The notes: a model not told the origin generated them from the letters alone. Shown: positions 1 through 9,127, counted from the stretch's first letter. The stretch: DNA of 25,843 nucleotides from JAZKFP01 sp040386355 (GCA_040386355.1 JAZKFP010000157.1:1-25843); one strand, 5' to 3'. Translations and numbers: made by a program.

Positions 1-84
1 GTTATCGCTAGCAAATTCATCCACAGGATACACAATTTGAATCTTGGCTTCCTGAGCAGCAGGGTCGCTAGTGTAACGAACCAT
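1..84 (-). CDS. Partial unknown protein, N-terminal 28 codons
   Basis: An open frame runs from an ATG at 84-82 (minus strand) to the window edge without a stop. It begins MVRYTSDPAAQEAKIQIVYP. A CAGG Shine-Dalgarno-like sequence sits six bases before the ATG, which supports translation. I do not recognise the protein. The visible part has no signal peptide, membrane segment or known motif. In many gammaproteobacteria the gene divergent to dnaA across the origin is rpmH (ribosomal protein L34); these residues do not match L34, so the usual neighbour is absent or displaced. Only 28 codons can be seen, so a chance open frame cannot be excluded. Confidence 0.45.
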   Translation of the reverse strand, partial: MVRYTSDPAAQEAKIQIVYPVDEFASDN

Positions 85-132
85 GAGAAACCTGTGCAAG
101 ATGCAATCTGATCTTTTCATTTTCTCTCGAGT

Positions 133-736
133 ATTAATTATTTGACTAACTACTAATTAATTAAAAATATATAAAGAAATAAGATATTTATGTTTGTTAT
201 TATGTGGATTAATTCTGTGGATAACTAAGAATAACCTATATATTTCAATAAGTTATATTGTTAGCATCTTTGGGAGTAACCTCTGTGCCTGTATGCACAT
301 TGAGCGGTATGAATTGTGGATAACTTAGAGGGCTGTTTTATCCACAGGTTTACAAGCAAAGAATTTAGCTTAAAAATGAAATTCGTCCACTTGATTTGCA
401 CAACTTTTATGGAGAGTTAACATCAGGTGAACTAAATGTGGGTAACTATTCTTCTGAAACTCAAGCATTCTGCCATATTATTATGAGAATTTTTTAGATC
501 CTACTCTTTTGTGAGATTTACTGGGTGTTTATTGCTTTTTAATACTATTTTCTCCACATATTTTTTGAAATAAACCTAATTTCTTTCGCAAAGTCTTGTG
601 GATAAGTCTGCTGTGGATAGATAGAATCAATCCCCTTCTTTGGTCTTAGAATTTTTTTCTTTTTTTCTTTTCAACATTCGAAATGTTTAGAAAAAATTTT
701 GAATTTCAAATCGTTTGAGTGTTATGAGGTAGATGG
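133..736. other. oriC: Chromosomal replication origin (oriC) with DnaA boxes
   Basis: This gene-free stretch lies directly before dnaA. Perfect DnaA boxes (TTATCCACA or its complement) are at 216-224, 315-323, 338-346 and 597-605. One-mismatch boxes are at 203-211, 437-445, 550-558 and 612-620. The boxes fall in three groups: 203-224, 315-346 and 597-620. Two AT-rich tracts, about 133-260 and about 640-718 (pyrimidine-rich, then A/T-rich), are candidates for the DNA unwinding element; the second abuts dnaA. Origins next to dnaA with clustered boxes are established for many bacteria. Which tract melts first is inference. I see no dense GATC array and no convincing IHF site. Confidence 0.85.
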
Positions 737-2167
737 ATGGAACAGTTATGGAGTGTGTGTCAGCGACATTTGCAAGAAGAGTTGTCTGCACAACAGTTCA
801 ATACGTGGATCATGCCACTTCAAGTTGAAATTCGAGGCGAGCAGCTTGTTCTATTTGCGCCTAATCGTTTTGTTTTAGATTGGGTAACAGAAAAATATAT
901 TCGTCGAATAACTGAGCTTGTCCAAGAGCAATCCGGTTATCAAATTGCAAATGTGAGTGTGAGTATCGGTTCTAAGCCTGTCTCAATGGCAGAACTACAA
1001 CGCCAAAAGGCATCGCTTCCTGTCGTGGAGCTGACATCTTCAAGTGTTGAAATTTCTCCACAGCTCCCACAGCCTCATAACAATGAAAATTTCAGCACCG
1101 ATCATTCGAAGCAGCGAGAAATTGATGTTGGTGGAACGATTAAACATAAAAGTAATTTGAATCGTTCTTTCACCTTTGCAAATTTTGTAGAAGGTAAATC
1201 AAACCAATTGGCACGTGCGGCTGCACATCAAGTAAGTGAAAATCCAGGTGGCTCTTATAACCCATTGTTTATTTACGGCGGCGTAGGTTTAGGTAAAACA
1301 CATTTAATGCATGCAGTGGGAAACAAGCTGCTTGAACGTGGTGGTAGCGGTAAAATTATTTATTTGCATTCAGAGCGTTTTGTAGCCGACATGGTGAAAG
1401 CATTACAAATTAATGCAATCAACGAATTTAAAAGATTTTATCGTTCTGTGGATGCTTTATTAATTGACGATATTCAATTTTTTGCCGGTAAAGAACGATC
1501 TCAAGAAGAATTTTTCCATACGTTTAATGCGTTATTGGAAGGCGGTCAGCAAATGATTTTGACCAGCGATCGTTATCCAAAAGAAATTTCTGGAGTAGAA
1601 GAACGATTGAAAAGTCGTTTTGGTTGGGGTTTGACCGTTGCGATTGAACCGCCAGAATTAGAAACGCGAGTTGCTATTTTAATGAAAAAAGCAGAAGAAG
1701 TTGGTATTCATTTACCCAATGAAACTGCTTTTTTTATTGCACAAAAAATTCGTTCCAATGTGCGTGAATTGGAAGGTGCTTTAAAAAGAGTTATCGCAAA
1801 TTCTCATTTTACTGGTAAGCCAATTACGCTGGATTTTGTAAAAGAATCATTAAAAGATTTATTAGCTATCCAAGATCGTCAAGTGAGTATCGATAATATT
1901 CAAAAAATGGCAGCGGAATATTTTAAGATAAAAATTGTAGATTTATTATCTAAAAGACGTAGTCGATCGATTGCACGTCCCCGACAAATCGCAATGGCTT
2001 TAGCAAAAGAATTAACTAATCATAGTCTTCCAGAAATTGGTGATGCATTTGGCGGGCGTGATCATACAACGGTTTTACATGCTTGCCGAAAAATTAGTGA
2101 ACTTGTTAATACTGACGCAGATGTGCGTGAAGATTATACAAATTTATTACGATTATTAACGCATTAA
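737..2167 (+). CDS. dnaA: Chromosomal replication initiator DnaA
   Basis: DnaA binds DnaA boxes at oriC, melts the adjacent DNA and helps load the replicative helicase. All four domains are visible. Residues 1-80 are the helicase-contact and self-assembly domain (LWSVCQRHLQEEL). Residues 85-140 are a variable linker. The AAA+ core has Walker A GGVGLGKTH at 181-189, Walker B LLIDDIQF at 241-248 and a sensor LTSDR at 275-279. A C-terminal DNA-binding domain carries the DnaA signature GGRDHTTVLHACRKI at 439-453. The 476-residue length is normal. The ATG at 737 follows a GAGGT ribosome site (726-730) by six bases; an ATG at 733 is out of frame. The upstream boxes suggest autoregulation, as known in other bacteria. 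It is first in dnaA-dnaN-recF-gyrB. Confidence 0.98.
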   Translation: MEQLWSVCQRHLQEELSAQQFNTWIMPLQVEIRGEQLVLFAPNRFVLDWVTEKYIRRITELVQEQSGYQIANVSVSIGSKPVSMAELQRQKASLPVVELTSSSVEISPQLPQPHNNENFSTDHSKQREIDVGGTIKHKSNLNRSFTFANFVEGKSNQLARAAAHQVSENPGGSYNPLFIYGGVGLGKTHLMHAVGNKLLERGGSGKIIYLHSERFVADMVKALQINAINEFKRFYRSVDALLIDDIQFFAGKERSQEEFFHTFNALLEGGQQMILTSDRYPKEISGVEERLKSRFGWGLTVAIEPPELETRVAILMKKAEEVGIHLPNETAFFIAQKIRSNVRELEGALKRVIANSHFTGKPITLDFVKESLKDLLAIQDRQVSIDNIQKMAAEYFKIKIVDLLSKRRSRSIARPRQIAMALAKELTNHSLPEIGDAFGGRDHTTVLHACRKISELVNTDADVREDYTNLLRLLTH

Positions 2168-2203
2168 TTGAGCATTTATTATTTTCACAAATTTAATTTC
2201 TAA

Positions 2204-2226
2204 AATAATTTTTTTAAAAAATTATT
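2204..2226. repeat. Perfect all-AT palindrome between dnaA and dnaN
   Basis: An 11-bp arm (AATAATTTTTT) and its exact complement are separated by one T. The second arm ends 19 bases before the dnaN start and just before its ribosome site. A stem of only A-U pairs is weak, so it may be chance in AT-rich DNA, a soft transcription pause, or a local unwinding site. No function is shown. Confidence 0.4.
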
Positions 2227-2245
2227 GAAAATAAAGAGGTCCGAA

Positions 2246-3379
2246 ATGAAATTTTCAATAGCAAAAGATTCGGTATTAATTCCTCTTCAAAGAGCATGTG
2301 GCGTAATTGATCGTAAGCAAGTAAATGATATTTTAGGGAATGTTTTTTTAAGTGTTTCATCGAAAGAATGTTGGTTTATTGGTAGTAACAACGATATTCA
2401 AATCGAAACAAGCTGTATTCCCACTTCCGTTGAAAAGCCAGGATTAATTACTGTTTCATCGCGCAAACTTGTAGAAATTTGTCGCTCATTTCCAGATGGG
2501 TCAATTATTGAATTTAATTTGCACGATCAAAAGTTAATTTTAAAAGCTGGATTTATTGAATTTTCTTTAAAAACATTACCTGCTGAACAATATCCGCGTG
2601 TTGAAGCGTTAGATTTACCACATCAATTAAATTTGTCAGAAAAAAACTTAAAAACATTAATTGATCGTTGCTCGTTTGCGATGGCTGTACAAGACGTTCG
2701 TTATTTTCTAAATGGTTTAATGATGGAGTTTGAAGCAGAACGTATTGTGACCGCCGCAACAGATGGGCATCGTTTAGCTTTATACCGATTAAATTTAGAC
2801 CAACCTTTAGCGCTTGATCGATCTCATTTGCAAGCTGGTCAACGCTTTCACATTTTAATTCCGCGACGTTCAATTTTGGAATTAAGTAAGTTATGTGAAC
2901 TCTCTGAAAAGATCTTGACGATATCATTTGGCCATAGTCACTTACGTGTCCAATTTAGTGATTCTGTTTTTACAACCAAATTAATTGATGGCCAGTTCCC
3001 AGATTACGAACATGTAATTCCAAAAGTTGGTGAGCAACAATTACTTGTTGAACGTGAAGCACTTAAATTAGCTTTATCTAGAGTAGGAATTTTAACTAAT
3101 GAAAAATTTCGAGGTGTAAAATTTAATCTTGAAAATAACAGATTAGCTATTAGTGCTCATAATTTAGATCATGAAGAAGCAAAAGATGTCTTAAATGTTG
3201 AATACGCAGGACAGGAAACAATTGATGTAGGTTTTAATATCACTTACATCACTGAAGCAATTGGTGTTTTGAGCGAAGATTGGATTCGTATTTCACTAGC
3301 CGCCAAAAACTTTAGTGCAATTTTAGAAGAAGCTTCTAATCAAAATACTGTTTGTGTCGTAATGTCCATGAAGCTTTAA
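2246..3379 (+). CDS. dnaN: DNA polymerase III sliding clamp (beta subunit)
   Basis: The beta clamp encircles DNA as a dimer and tethers polymerase III, MutS, ligase and other partners. The start at ATG 2246 gives MKFSIAKDSVLIPLQRACGV, matching the usual clamp N-terminus (MKF...L..PLQ..). An AAGAGG ribosome site at 2234-2239 lies six bases upstream. A TTG in frame at 2225 would add seven residues but has no ribosome site of its own and overlaps the AT palindrome. The 377 residues fit the three-fold clamp repeat. Typical clamp strings are present, such as ATDGHRLALYR in the middle domain, FPDYEHVIPK, and a C-terminal end VVMSMKL resembling the clamp ending MPMRL. It lies 78 bases after dnaA and nine before recF, probably in one transcript. 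Confidence 0.97.
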   Translation: MKFSIAKDSVLIPLQRACGVIDRKQVNDILGNVFLSVSSKECWFIGSNNDIQIETSCIPTSVEKPGLITVSSRKLVEICRSFPDGSIIEFNLHDQKLILKAGFIEFSLKTLPAEQYPRVEALDLPHQLNLSEKNLKTLIDRCSFAMAVQDVRYFLNGLMMEFEAERIVTAATDGHRLALYRLNLDQPLALDRSHLQAGQRFHILIPRRSILELSKLCELSEKILTISFGHSHLRVQFSDSVFTTKLIDGQFPDYEHVIPKVGEQQLLVEREALKLALSRVGILTNEKFRGVKFNLENNRLAISAHNLDHEEAKDVLNVEYAGQETIDVGFNITYITEAIGVLSEDWIRISLAAKNFSAILEEASNQNTVCVVMSMKL

Positions 3380-3388
3380 TGTTTTTGA

Positions 3389-4507
3389 ATGAAAATTAGA
3401 GATTTAAAAATTCAAAATGTTCGTAATCTAGCGTCTACCATTGCTGAGTTTTCTTCAAATTTAAATGTCTTTACTGGAGATAATGGTTCAGGAAAAACAA
3501 GTATATTAGAAGCTATTTATTTGGGACTATTGGGAAAATCTTTTCGCACTAACTCTGTAAGTCGGTATATTAAATTTAATGCTGAAAAAACGAATGTTTA
3601 TATTGAAATTGAAGATGAAAACAATAATTTAATTGATAAGATTGGTTTTGAAAAAAAACGTTCGGGAGAAACTCTGATTTTTTTAAACGGCCAACGTTTA
3701 AGTTCTAATATTGAAATTGTTAAAAAGCTTCCCATTTTAATTTTATCTCCTGAAATTGAAACCATTTTTGAAGGTGGCCCTACAGAACGTCGAAAATGCA
3801 TCGATTGGTTAATGTTTCACATGAAACCTAATTTTTATGTTGAATGGAGAAAATTTCAACAAGTTTTAAATGAACGTAATGCTCTTTTGAAACAATCTTA
3901 TGTAGATCCAGTCTCTTTAAAAGCGTGGAACAATGAATTTATAAAATCTGCAGAAATTATACATACGTATCGTTATGAAATTTTAAGCGAATGGATACCT
4001 TATCTATTGAGATATATTCAACAAAATACCGAATTTTCTAATGTATTTATAGAATATTCTCCCGGTTGGAAGTGTGAAATACCACTTGAACAGCAATTAA
4101 AAGAAAGATATCCACAGGATAAAATACGTGGATTTACTTCATTAGGCCCTCATCGAGCAGATTTAGAAATATTTGTTGAAGAAAATACTGCTCATAAAAA
4201 AATTGCAGCTGAACAATACTTATCACGAGGTGAGCAAAAATTATTACATGCAACATTTAAACTCTGTCAGGCTGAATATATAAGTACTGAATATGATAAA
4301 AATGTAGTGTTTCTTTATGATGATTTTGCTGCAGAATTAGATTCTACTCATCAGAAATGGATATTAAATCGACTTTGGGCTCTTAGAAGCCAAGTTTTCA
4401 TTACAACCCCTGCACCATCTCAGACAATTAAAGAAATTATTTCTCAATTTCAAAATGTAAAATTGTTTCACGTGAAACAAGGACAATTACTTGTGGAAAA
4501 TGATTAA
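3389..4507 (+). CDS. recF: DNA replication and repair protein RecF
   Basis: RecF is an ABC/SMC-like ATPase that works with RecO and RecR to load RecA at single-strand gaps and stalled forks. Visible motifs are the N-terminal RDLKIQNVRNL, Walker A GDNGSGKTS at 30-38, the ABC-type signature SRGEQKLL at about 279-286, and Walker B VVFLYDDFAAELD from residue 306 with the acidic pair at 311-312. Length (372) is typical. The ATG at 3389 comes nine bases after the dnaN stop, with no strong ribosome site, so translation may be coupled to dnaN. The gyrB ribosome site overlaps its stop codon. The coding sequence is notably A-rich like its neighbours. Confidence 0.97.
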   Translation: MKIRDLKIQNVRNLASTIAEFSSNLNVFTGDNGSGKTSILEAIYLGLLGKSFRTNSVSRYIKFNAEKTNVYIEIEDENNNLIDKIGFEKKRSGETLIFLNGQRLSSNIEIVKKLPILILSPEIETIFEGGPTERRKCIDWLMFHMKPNFYVEWRKFQQVLNERNALLKQSYVDPVSLKAWNNEFIKSAEIIHTYRYEILSEWIPYLLRYIQQNTEFSNVFIEYSPGWKCEIPLEQQLKERYPQDKIRGFTSLGPHRADLEIFVEENTAHKKIAAEQYLSRGEQKLLHATFKLCQAEYISTEYDKNVVFLYDDFAAELDSTHQKWILNRLWALRSQVFITTPAPSQTIKEIISQFQNVKLFHVKQGQLLVEND

Positions 4508-4518
4508 GGAGATAGATC

Positions 4519-6933
4519 ATGAGTGACAATAACCAAACCTACGATTCATCAAATATTAAGGTTTTAAAGGGTCTTGAAGCAGTTAAAAAAAGACCTGGTA
4601 TGTACATTGGCGATACTGATGATGGAAGCGGTCTTCATCATATGATTTTTGAGCTAGTAGACAATTCTATCGACGAAGCATTGGCCGGACATTGTTCAAA
4701 CATTGAAGTGACAATTCACACCGATGAATCCATCACAGTGTCGGATGACGGTCGCGGAATTCCTGTAGATATCCATCCTACAGAAGGTATTTCTGCAGTA
4801 GAAGTAATTATGACAACTCTACACTCTGGAGGCAAATTTGATGATAACAGCTATAAAGTATCCGGTGGATTACATGGTGTGGGTGTATCGGTAGTAAATG
4901 CTTTATCAGAACACTTTGAAGTGAGTGTTTTCAAAGATAATAAAAAATACTATCAAGAATATAGACATGGCGCCCCACTAAAACCCTTAGAACAAGTGGG
5001 TGAATCAACTAAAAAGGGCACTTCTTGTCGATTTAAGCCAAGCACAGAAACTTTCTCAAATATTGAATTTAAATATGAACAGGTTGCTAAACGATTAAGA
5101 GAGCTTTCGTACTTGAATTCTGGTGTTCGCATTGAGTTATACGATGAGAGAGAAGATAAGCGTGAAATTTTCCAATATGTAGGCGGATTGCGAGCATTTG
5201 TTGAGCATTTAAACAAAAACAAAAAAACCTGTAATGAAGTTTTTCATTTTACTAAAACGCGAGATGATGGAATTACGGTTGAAGTTGCCGTGCAATGGAA
5301 CGAAGGTTTTCAAGAAAATTTGTTGTGTTATACCAACAATATTCCCCAACGTGATGGCGGCACGCATTTAGCGGGTTTTCGAGCAGCATTAACACGGGTT
5401 TTACATACCTATATTGAAAAAGAATCTTTAAACAGTAAAGGCAAAGTCGCAACTACTGGAGATGATTCGCGCGAAGGATTATCTGCTGTGGTGTCAGTCA
5501 AAGTACCTGATCCGAAGTTTTCCTCGCAAACAAAAGATAAATTAGTATCTTCTGAAGTGAAATCAGCAGTGGAACAAAGTGTAGCTAGTGCATTTATGGA
5601 TTATTTACTGGAAAGACCACACGATGCAAAGCAAATTGTTCAAAAAATGATTGATGCTGCTCGAGCTCGAGATGCTGCACGACGTGCGCGTGATATGACG
5701 CGTCGTAAAGGCGCCTTAGAAATTGCTGGATTACCTGGAAAATTAGCAGATTGCCAAGAAAAAGATCCGGCATTGTGTGAATTGTATTTGGTAGAGGGTG
5801 ATTCTGCAGGGGGATCTGCAAAACAAGGTCGTGATCGACGAACTCAAGCAATTTTACCTCTTAAAGGTAAAATTCTTAACGTTGAAAAAGCTCGATTCGA
5901 TAAAATGTTAGCTTCTCAAGAAGTGGCAACATTAATAACAGCACTTGGATGTGGAATCGGGGCAGATGAATATCAACCTGCTAAACTTCGATATCACAGT
6001 ATCATTATCATGACGGATGCTGATGTCGATGGGTCACATATCAGAACGCTATTGCTCACCTTTTTCTTTCGACAAATGCCAGAACTTATTGAAAGAGGAC
6101 ACATTTACATTGCACAACCGCCTTTATATAAGGTGAAAAAAGGTAAACAAGAGGATTACATAAAAGATGAAGCCGCTTTTAATAATCACTTTACTAATGT
6201 AGCAGTACAAGATTCAGCACTTATTCCAGAGAAAGATGCGCCACCAATTCGTGGAGAAGCTCTAGAAACTATCGTGAAATCGTATCAAAAAGGTCAGCAA
6301 TTGGTTGATCGACTAGGTGTGCAATATCCAAAATTGTTTTTACAAGCATTATTTCAATGTCCAATTCGTCTAGCGCAATTAGAATCTCACGAAACAAGAG
6401 CTGAATGGCAGCAAAAGATATTATCCACTATGTCGGAAGCAGAAGGTCACGCTAAAAACTTAAAAGTACATTTTAAAGATACAGAAAATAATGAATTTAT
6501 TATAACAATTTCTGTGACAGATTTTGGCGTAGTAACCGAACATAAGGTGAGTCATGCATTCTTCAAACTTAGCGATGCGAATAAATTGCTGGATATTGCT
6601 GACAAATTAAAAGATTTAGTAGGCGAAGAGTCTCGTATTAGTAAAGGTGAAAAAGAATGGCCGGTTCAAAGCTTAGGACAAGCTATTCAAATCTTATTGA
6701 ATGAGGCTAAAAAAGGTTATACGTTGCAACGATATAAGGGTTTAGGAGAAATGAACCCACATCAATTGTGGGAAACTACCATGGATCCACAAAATCGCCG
6801 TTTAATGAAAGTAAATATTGCGGATGCAATTACCGCAGACCAAATGTTTACTACGTTAATGGGTGATGATGTACAACCAAGACGTGAATTTATTGAGTCC
6901 AATGCGTTAAGAGTATCGAATTTGGATGTGTAG
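4519..6933 (+). CDS. gyrB: DNA gyrase subunit B
   Basis: GyrB is the ATPase subunit of the A2B2 gyrase that introduces negative supercoils. The GHKL ATPase domain is clear: ELVDNSIDEALAGH with catalytic Glu45, DDGRGIPVDIHP with adenine-binding Asp76, GGLHGVGVSVVNALS at 116-130, and the ATP-lid lysine in QTKDKL. The TOPRIM domain has EGDSAGGSA and DADVDGSHI, and the tail has QRYKGLGEMNPHQLWETTMDP. At 804 residues it has the extra C-terminal insert typical of Gram-negative gyrases, which argues for GyrB over ParE. The AAGGAG ribosome site at 4506-4511 overlaps the recF stop and lies seven bases before the ATG. It is last in the replication block. Confidence 0.98.
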   Translation: MSDNNQTYDSSNIKVLKGLEAVKKRPGMYIGDTDDGSGLHHMIFELVDNSIDEALAGHCSNIEVTIHTDESITVSDDGRGIPVDIHPTEGISAVEVIMTTLHSGGKFDDNSYKVSGGLHGVGVSVVNALSEHFEVSVFKDNKKYYQEYRHGAPLKPLEQVGESTKKGTSCRFKPSTETFSNIEFKYEQVAKRLRELSYLNSGVRIELYDEREDKREIFQYVGGLRAFVEHLNKNKKTCNEVFHFTKTRDDGITVEVAVQWNEGFQENLLCYTNNIPQRDGGTHLAGFRAALTRVLHTYIEKESLNSKGKVATTGDDSREGLSAVVSVKVPDPKFSSQTKDKLVSSEVKSAVEQSVASAFMDYLLERPHDAKQIVQKMIDAARARDAARRARDMTRRKGALEIAGLPGKLADCQEKDPALCELYLVEGDSAGGSAKQGRDRRTQAILPLKGKILNVEKARFDKMLASQEVATLITALGCGIGADEYQPAKLRYHSIIIMTDADVDGSHIRTLLLTFFFRQMPELIERGHIYIAQPPLYKVKKGKQEDYIKDEAAFNNHFTNVAVQDSALIPEKDAPPIRGEALETIVKSYQKGQQLVDRLGVQYPKLFLQALFQCPIRLAQLESHETRAEWQQKILSTMSEAEGHAKNLKVHFKDTENNEFIITISVTDFGVVTEHKVSHAFFKLSDANKLLDIADKLKDLVGEESRISKGEKEWPVQSLGQAIQILLNEAKKGYTLQRYKGLGEMNPHQLWETTMDPQNRRLMKVNIADAITADQMFTTLMGDDVQPRREFIESNALRVSNLDV

Positions 6934-7022
6934 AAGTTAAATCAAAAGTATGAAGAGATGCAGCCTCTCTGCATAACAAAGCAAAATTCTTATTTATAAA
7001 TATTTATTTAAGAATAGAGTCC

Positions 7023-7028
7023 TATAAT
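7023..7028 (+). promoter_or_regulatory. Putative -10 box for the chemoreceptor gene
   Basis: A perfect TATAAT lies 42 bases before the chosen receptor start, in the 130-base gap after gyrB. No good -35 is found at 16-18 bases upstream; the region there is A/T only. A separate promoter for the receptor is plausible but not proven. Confidence 0.35.
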
Positions 7029-7069
7029 TTCATCACTGACTCAGGCTTGTTAAGTAGTAGAGGTTGCAT

Positions 7070-8704
7070 GTGTTTCACAAATTAAAAAAACTAGAACATA
7101 GCGTTGGTTTGGCAATGCTGCTAATCATCGTTATCACAACCATAGCTTTTGGACTTTATAGCTACCAACAACAGCGCTCCGATTTAATCGATTCAATAGA
7201 TGCCCGCTTAATAACCGCCGCTTATGGATTAAAGCTGCATTCAGATAATTATCACGATCAATTCAAATCAAATCTCAGTATTGACGCAACAACCTATTTA
7301 ACTCTATTAAAAAGGCAATCTAATTTTAGTAAAAGCTCAAAAATCAATTATGCCTATACCATGATGCTAAAAGATGGTGACATCGTTTTTACTTCTGATT
7401 CCCCTTTAGATGAAGAATATTTAGATGAAAGCTATACACATTTTTTAGATAAATATGAAGACGCAAGTGATGGATTAAAAAAAGCAATTAATGAAAATAC
7501 TATTCAATATGATGAATACAGCGATAGCTGGGGAAGTTTCCGTTCGATTTTTTTACCAACTCAATCTTTAAATGGCACACCCTATATTATTGGAATAGAT
7601 ATCGAATTATCCTCAATTTATTCGGCTTTAAATTTAACAATTTTAAAAATATTAGCCATTGGCTTAGGCATATTATGCTTTGGGTATGTCATGACTATTA
7701 TTTTTACACGAATTATATTTTCACCCTTAGTACAAGTCACATATCAGGTAAAACATTTTGCTGAAGGTGATCTAGGAAGTGTATTAAATATTTCACGTGC
7801 AGATGAAATTGGAACTCTCACACGCGATATTAACAATTTAGGAAATAGCTTGTGTCAATTAATCGGACAAATTCAAACAGAAGCTAATAAAATTGATGAA
7901 ACTACAGAAGTACTTACTCAACATTCAGTAAAAACTTCTGACGGCGTACGGAATCAATCATTACAAGCAAAAAATATGGTGGATAGCGCAAAAAAACTTG
8001 CAACAACGTTAACTTCCATTTCAAATCAGTTAACTGAAACATCTAGTACTGCAGTTGATGCACGTGATGTAGCGGATGAAGGAAATAAAGTGGTATTGAG
8101 TGCAGTAACTTCTTTTAAAGAAGTACAAAAGAGTACCGGTGATATGGAAGTCGCAATAGAAAATTTAGATAAAAAAGTCAGTGAAATTACAAAGGTAATT
8201 ATCTTAATTAACACTATTGCTAACCAAACAAATTTATTAGCACTCAACGCCTCAATTGAAGCCGCAAGAGCAGGTGAGCATGGAAGAGGGTTTGCGGTCG
8301 TAGCAGATGAAGTGCGTAATTTAGCGTCAAAAACTATTGAAGCAACAAAAGAAATTGAAGTCGCAATTAAAGCTGTTCAAATGGAAGCAACTCAAACACG
8401 GCAATCAATTAAAATTACTTCAAATGAAATTGGATCTACTGCAGAACAAATTGGTCATGTAGAAAAAGCGTTTGGACAAATTGATACTGCGTTTTCACAA
8501 GTTACTAAGCAAGTAGAAAAAATTGCTCACGCTGTTGAATCTCAATCGCAAGATGCAGAAAAAATTGAATTAGAGGCAATGAGTACTGCTGATATTTCTC
8601 AATCAATTGAAAACATGACAAAAGATGTAGTTGCTAAAATTCTTGCTTTAAAAGGATTTTCTAAAAACCTGCAAGCTACAACGAATAGATTTAAATTGAA
8701 ATAA
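7070..8704 (+). CDS. Methyl-accepting chemotaxis protein (membrane chemoreceptor)
   Basis: This transmembrane receptor should signal to a CheA-type kinase. The GTG at 7070 is chosen because AGAGG at 7059-7063 lies six bases before it; a TTG at 7064 would have no spacing at all. The protein is 544 residues. Membrane segment 1 is about 11-31 and segment 2 about 189-216. The 155-residue periplasmic part between them has features of a small Cache-like sensor (KDGDIVFTSDS, then WGSFRS and PYIIGIDIE); that family call is inference. A HAMP domain spans about 217-265 (FAEGDLGSVLNISRADEIGTL). The signalling hairpin QTNLLALNASIEAARAGEHG begins near residue 386. Its stop is 15 bases from the convergent HIT gene. 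No che genes adjoin it; the only CheA-like kinase here is ChpA. The ligand is unknown. Confidence 0.92.
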   Translation: MFHKLKKLEHSVGLAMLLIIVITTIAFGLYSYQQQRSDLIDSIDARLITAAYGLKLHSDNYHDQFKSNLSIDATTYLTLLKRQSNFSKSSKINYAYTMMLKDGDIVFTSDSPLDEEYLDESYTHFLDKYEDASDGLKKAINENTIQYDEYSDSWGSFRSIFLPTQSLNGTPYIIGIDIELSSIYSALNLTILKILAIGLGILCFGYVMTIIFTRIIFSPLVQVTYQVKHFAEGDLGSVLNISRADEIGTLTRDINNLGNSLCQLIGQIQTEANKIDETTEVLTQHSVKTSDGVRNQSLQAKNMVDSAKKLATTLTSISNQLTETSSTAVDARDVADEGNKVVLSAVTSFKEVQKSTGDMEVAIENLDKKVSEITKVIILINTIANQTNLLALNASIEAARAGEHGRGFAVVADEVRNLASKTIEATKEIEVAIKAVQMEATQTRQSIKITSNEIGSTAEQIGHVEKAFGQIDTAFSQVTKQVEKIAHAVESQSQDAEKIELEAMSTADISQSIENMTKDVVAKILALKGFSKNLQATTNRFKLK

Positions 8705-8719
8705 TTTTTAGAAAAATTA

Positions 8720-9127
8720 CTAATTGATTTGATTCTTTAGGCGAGTTATTAAATTTTCTAAATGAGTAATTTCATATTCCTTACGTGAAACTTTTCCCCA
8801 CACAGGATTTGGCCAAGCGGCATCGGTTGTAAAGCGTGCAATATGATGAATATGTAATTGGCTAACAATATTTCCCAAGGCAGCAATATTTAATTTATTG
8901 GGATTAAATAATTTTTGCATCGCATGACTAATAAAAGAACTTTCTTGAGTAAGGAGTTGTTGGTCCTCTGGAGATAAATCAATAATTTCTTTTTTATCTG
9001 CCTGACGTGGAACAAGAATAATCCAAGGATAATTTGCATCATTCATTAATAAAACTCTGCAAAGTTTTAAATCGGTAATAAAAATACAGTCTGCTTCGAG
9101 TCGAGAATCTAATTGGAAGATTGTCAT
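8720..9127 (-). CDS. HIT-family protein (histidine triad)
   Basis: HIT proteins are small nucleotide hydrolases or transferases, often acting on dinucleoside polyphosphates or AMP conjugates. The domain runs nearly the full 135 residues. It shows NDANYPWIILVPR near residues 29-41 and the histidine motif QLHIHHIARF with His92, His94 and His95. This is followed by TTDAAWPNPVWGK, a string typical of a proteobacterial HIT subgroup. The spacing HxHH differs from the textbook HxHxHxx triad, so catalytic activity should not be assumed. The ATG at 9127 is the natural start. It is last in the minus-strand run glyQ-glyS-gmhB-HIT, 55 bases after gmhB, and converges with the receptor gene. Its substrate cannot be told from the sequence. 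Confidence 0.85.
   Translation of the reverse strand: MTIFQLDSRLEADCIFITDLKLCRVLLMNDANYPWIILVPRQADKKEIIDLSPEDQQLLTQESSFISHAMQKLFNPNKLNIAALGNIVSQLHIHHIARFTTDAAWPNPVWGKVSRKEYEITHLENLITRLKNQIN

Noticed and set aside
2553..2927. 124-codon minus-strand frame inside dnaN
   Set aside because: It is fully antisense to a well-supported gene, has no family features and is a shadow of dnaN codon use.
4108..4116. DnaA-box-like ATATCCACA within recF
   Set aside because: It has one mismatch, lies in coding sequence and stands alone; likely chance. The box-like match at 17-25 lies in the partial gene and is treated likewise.
6958..6974. Hairpin after gyrB (ATGCAG, five-base loop, CTGCAT)
   Set aside because: The stem is only six pairs and no T-run follows, so an intrinsic terminator cannot be supported.
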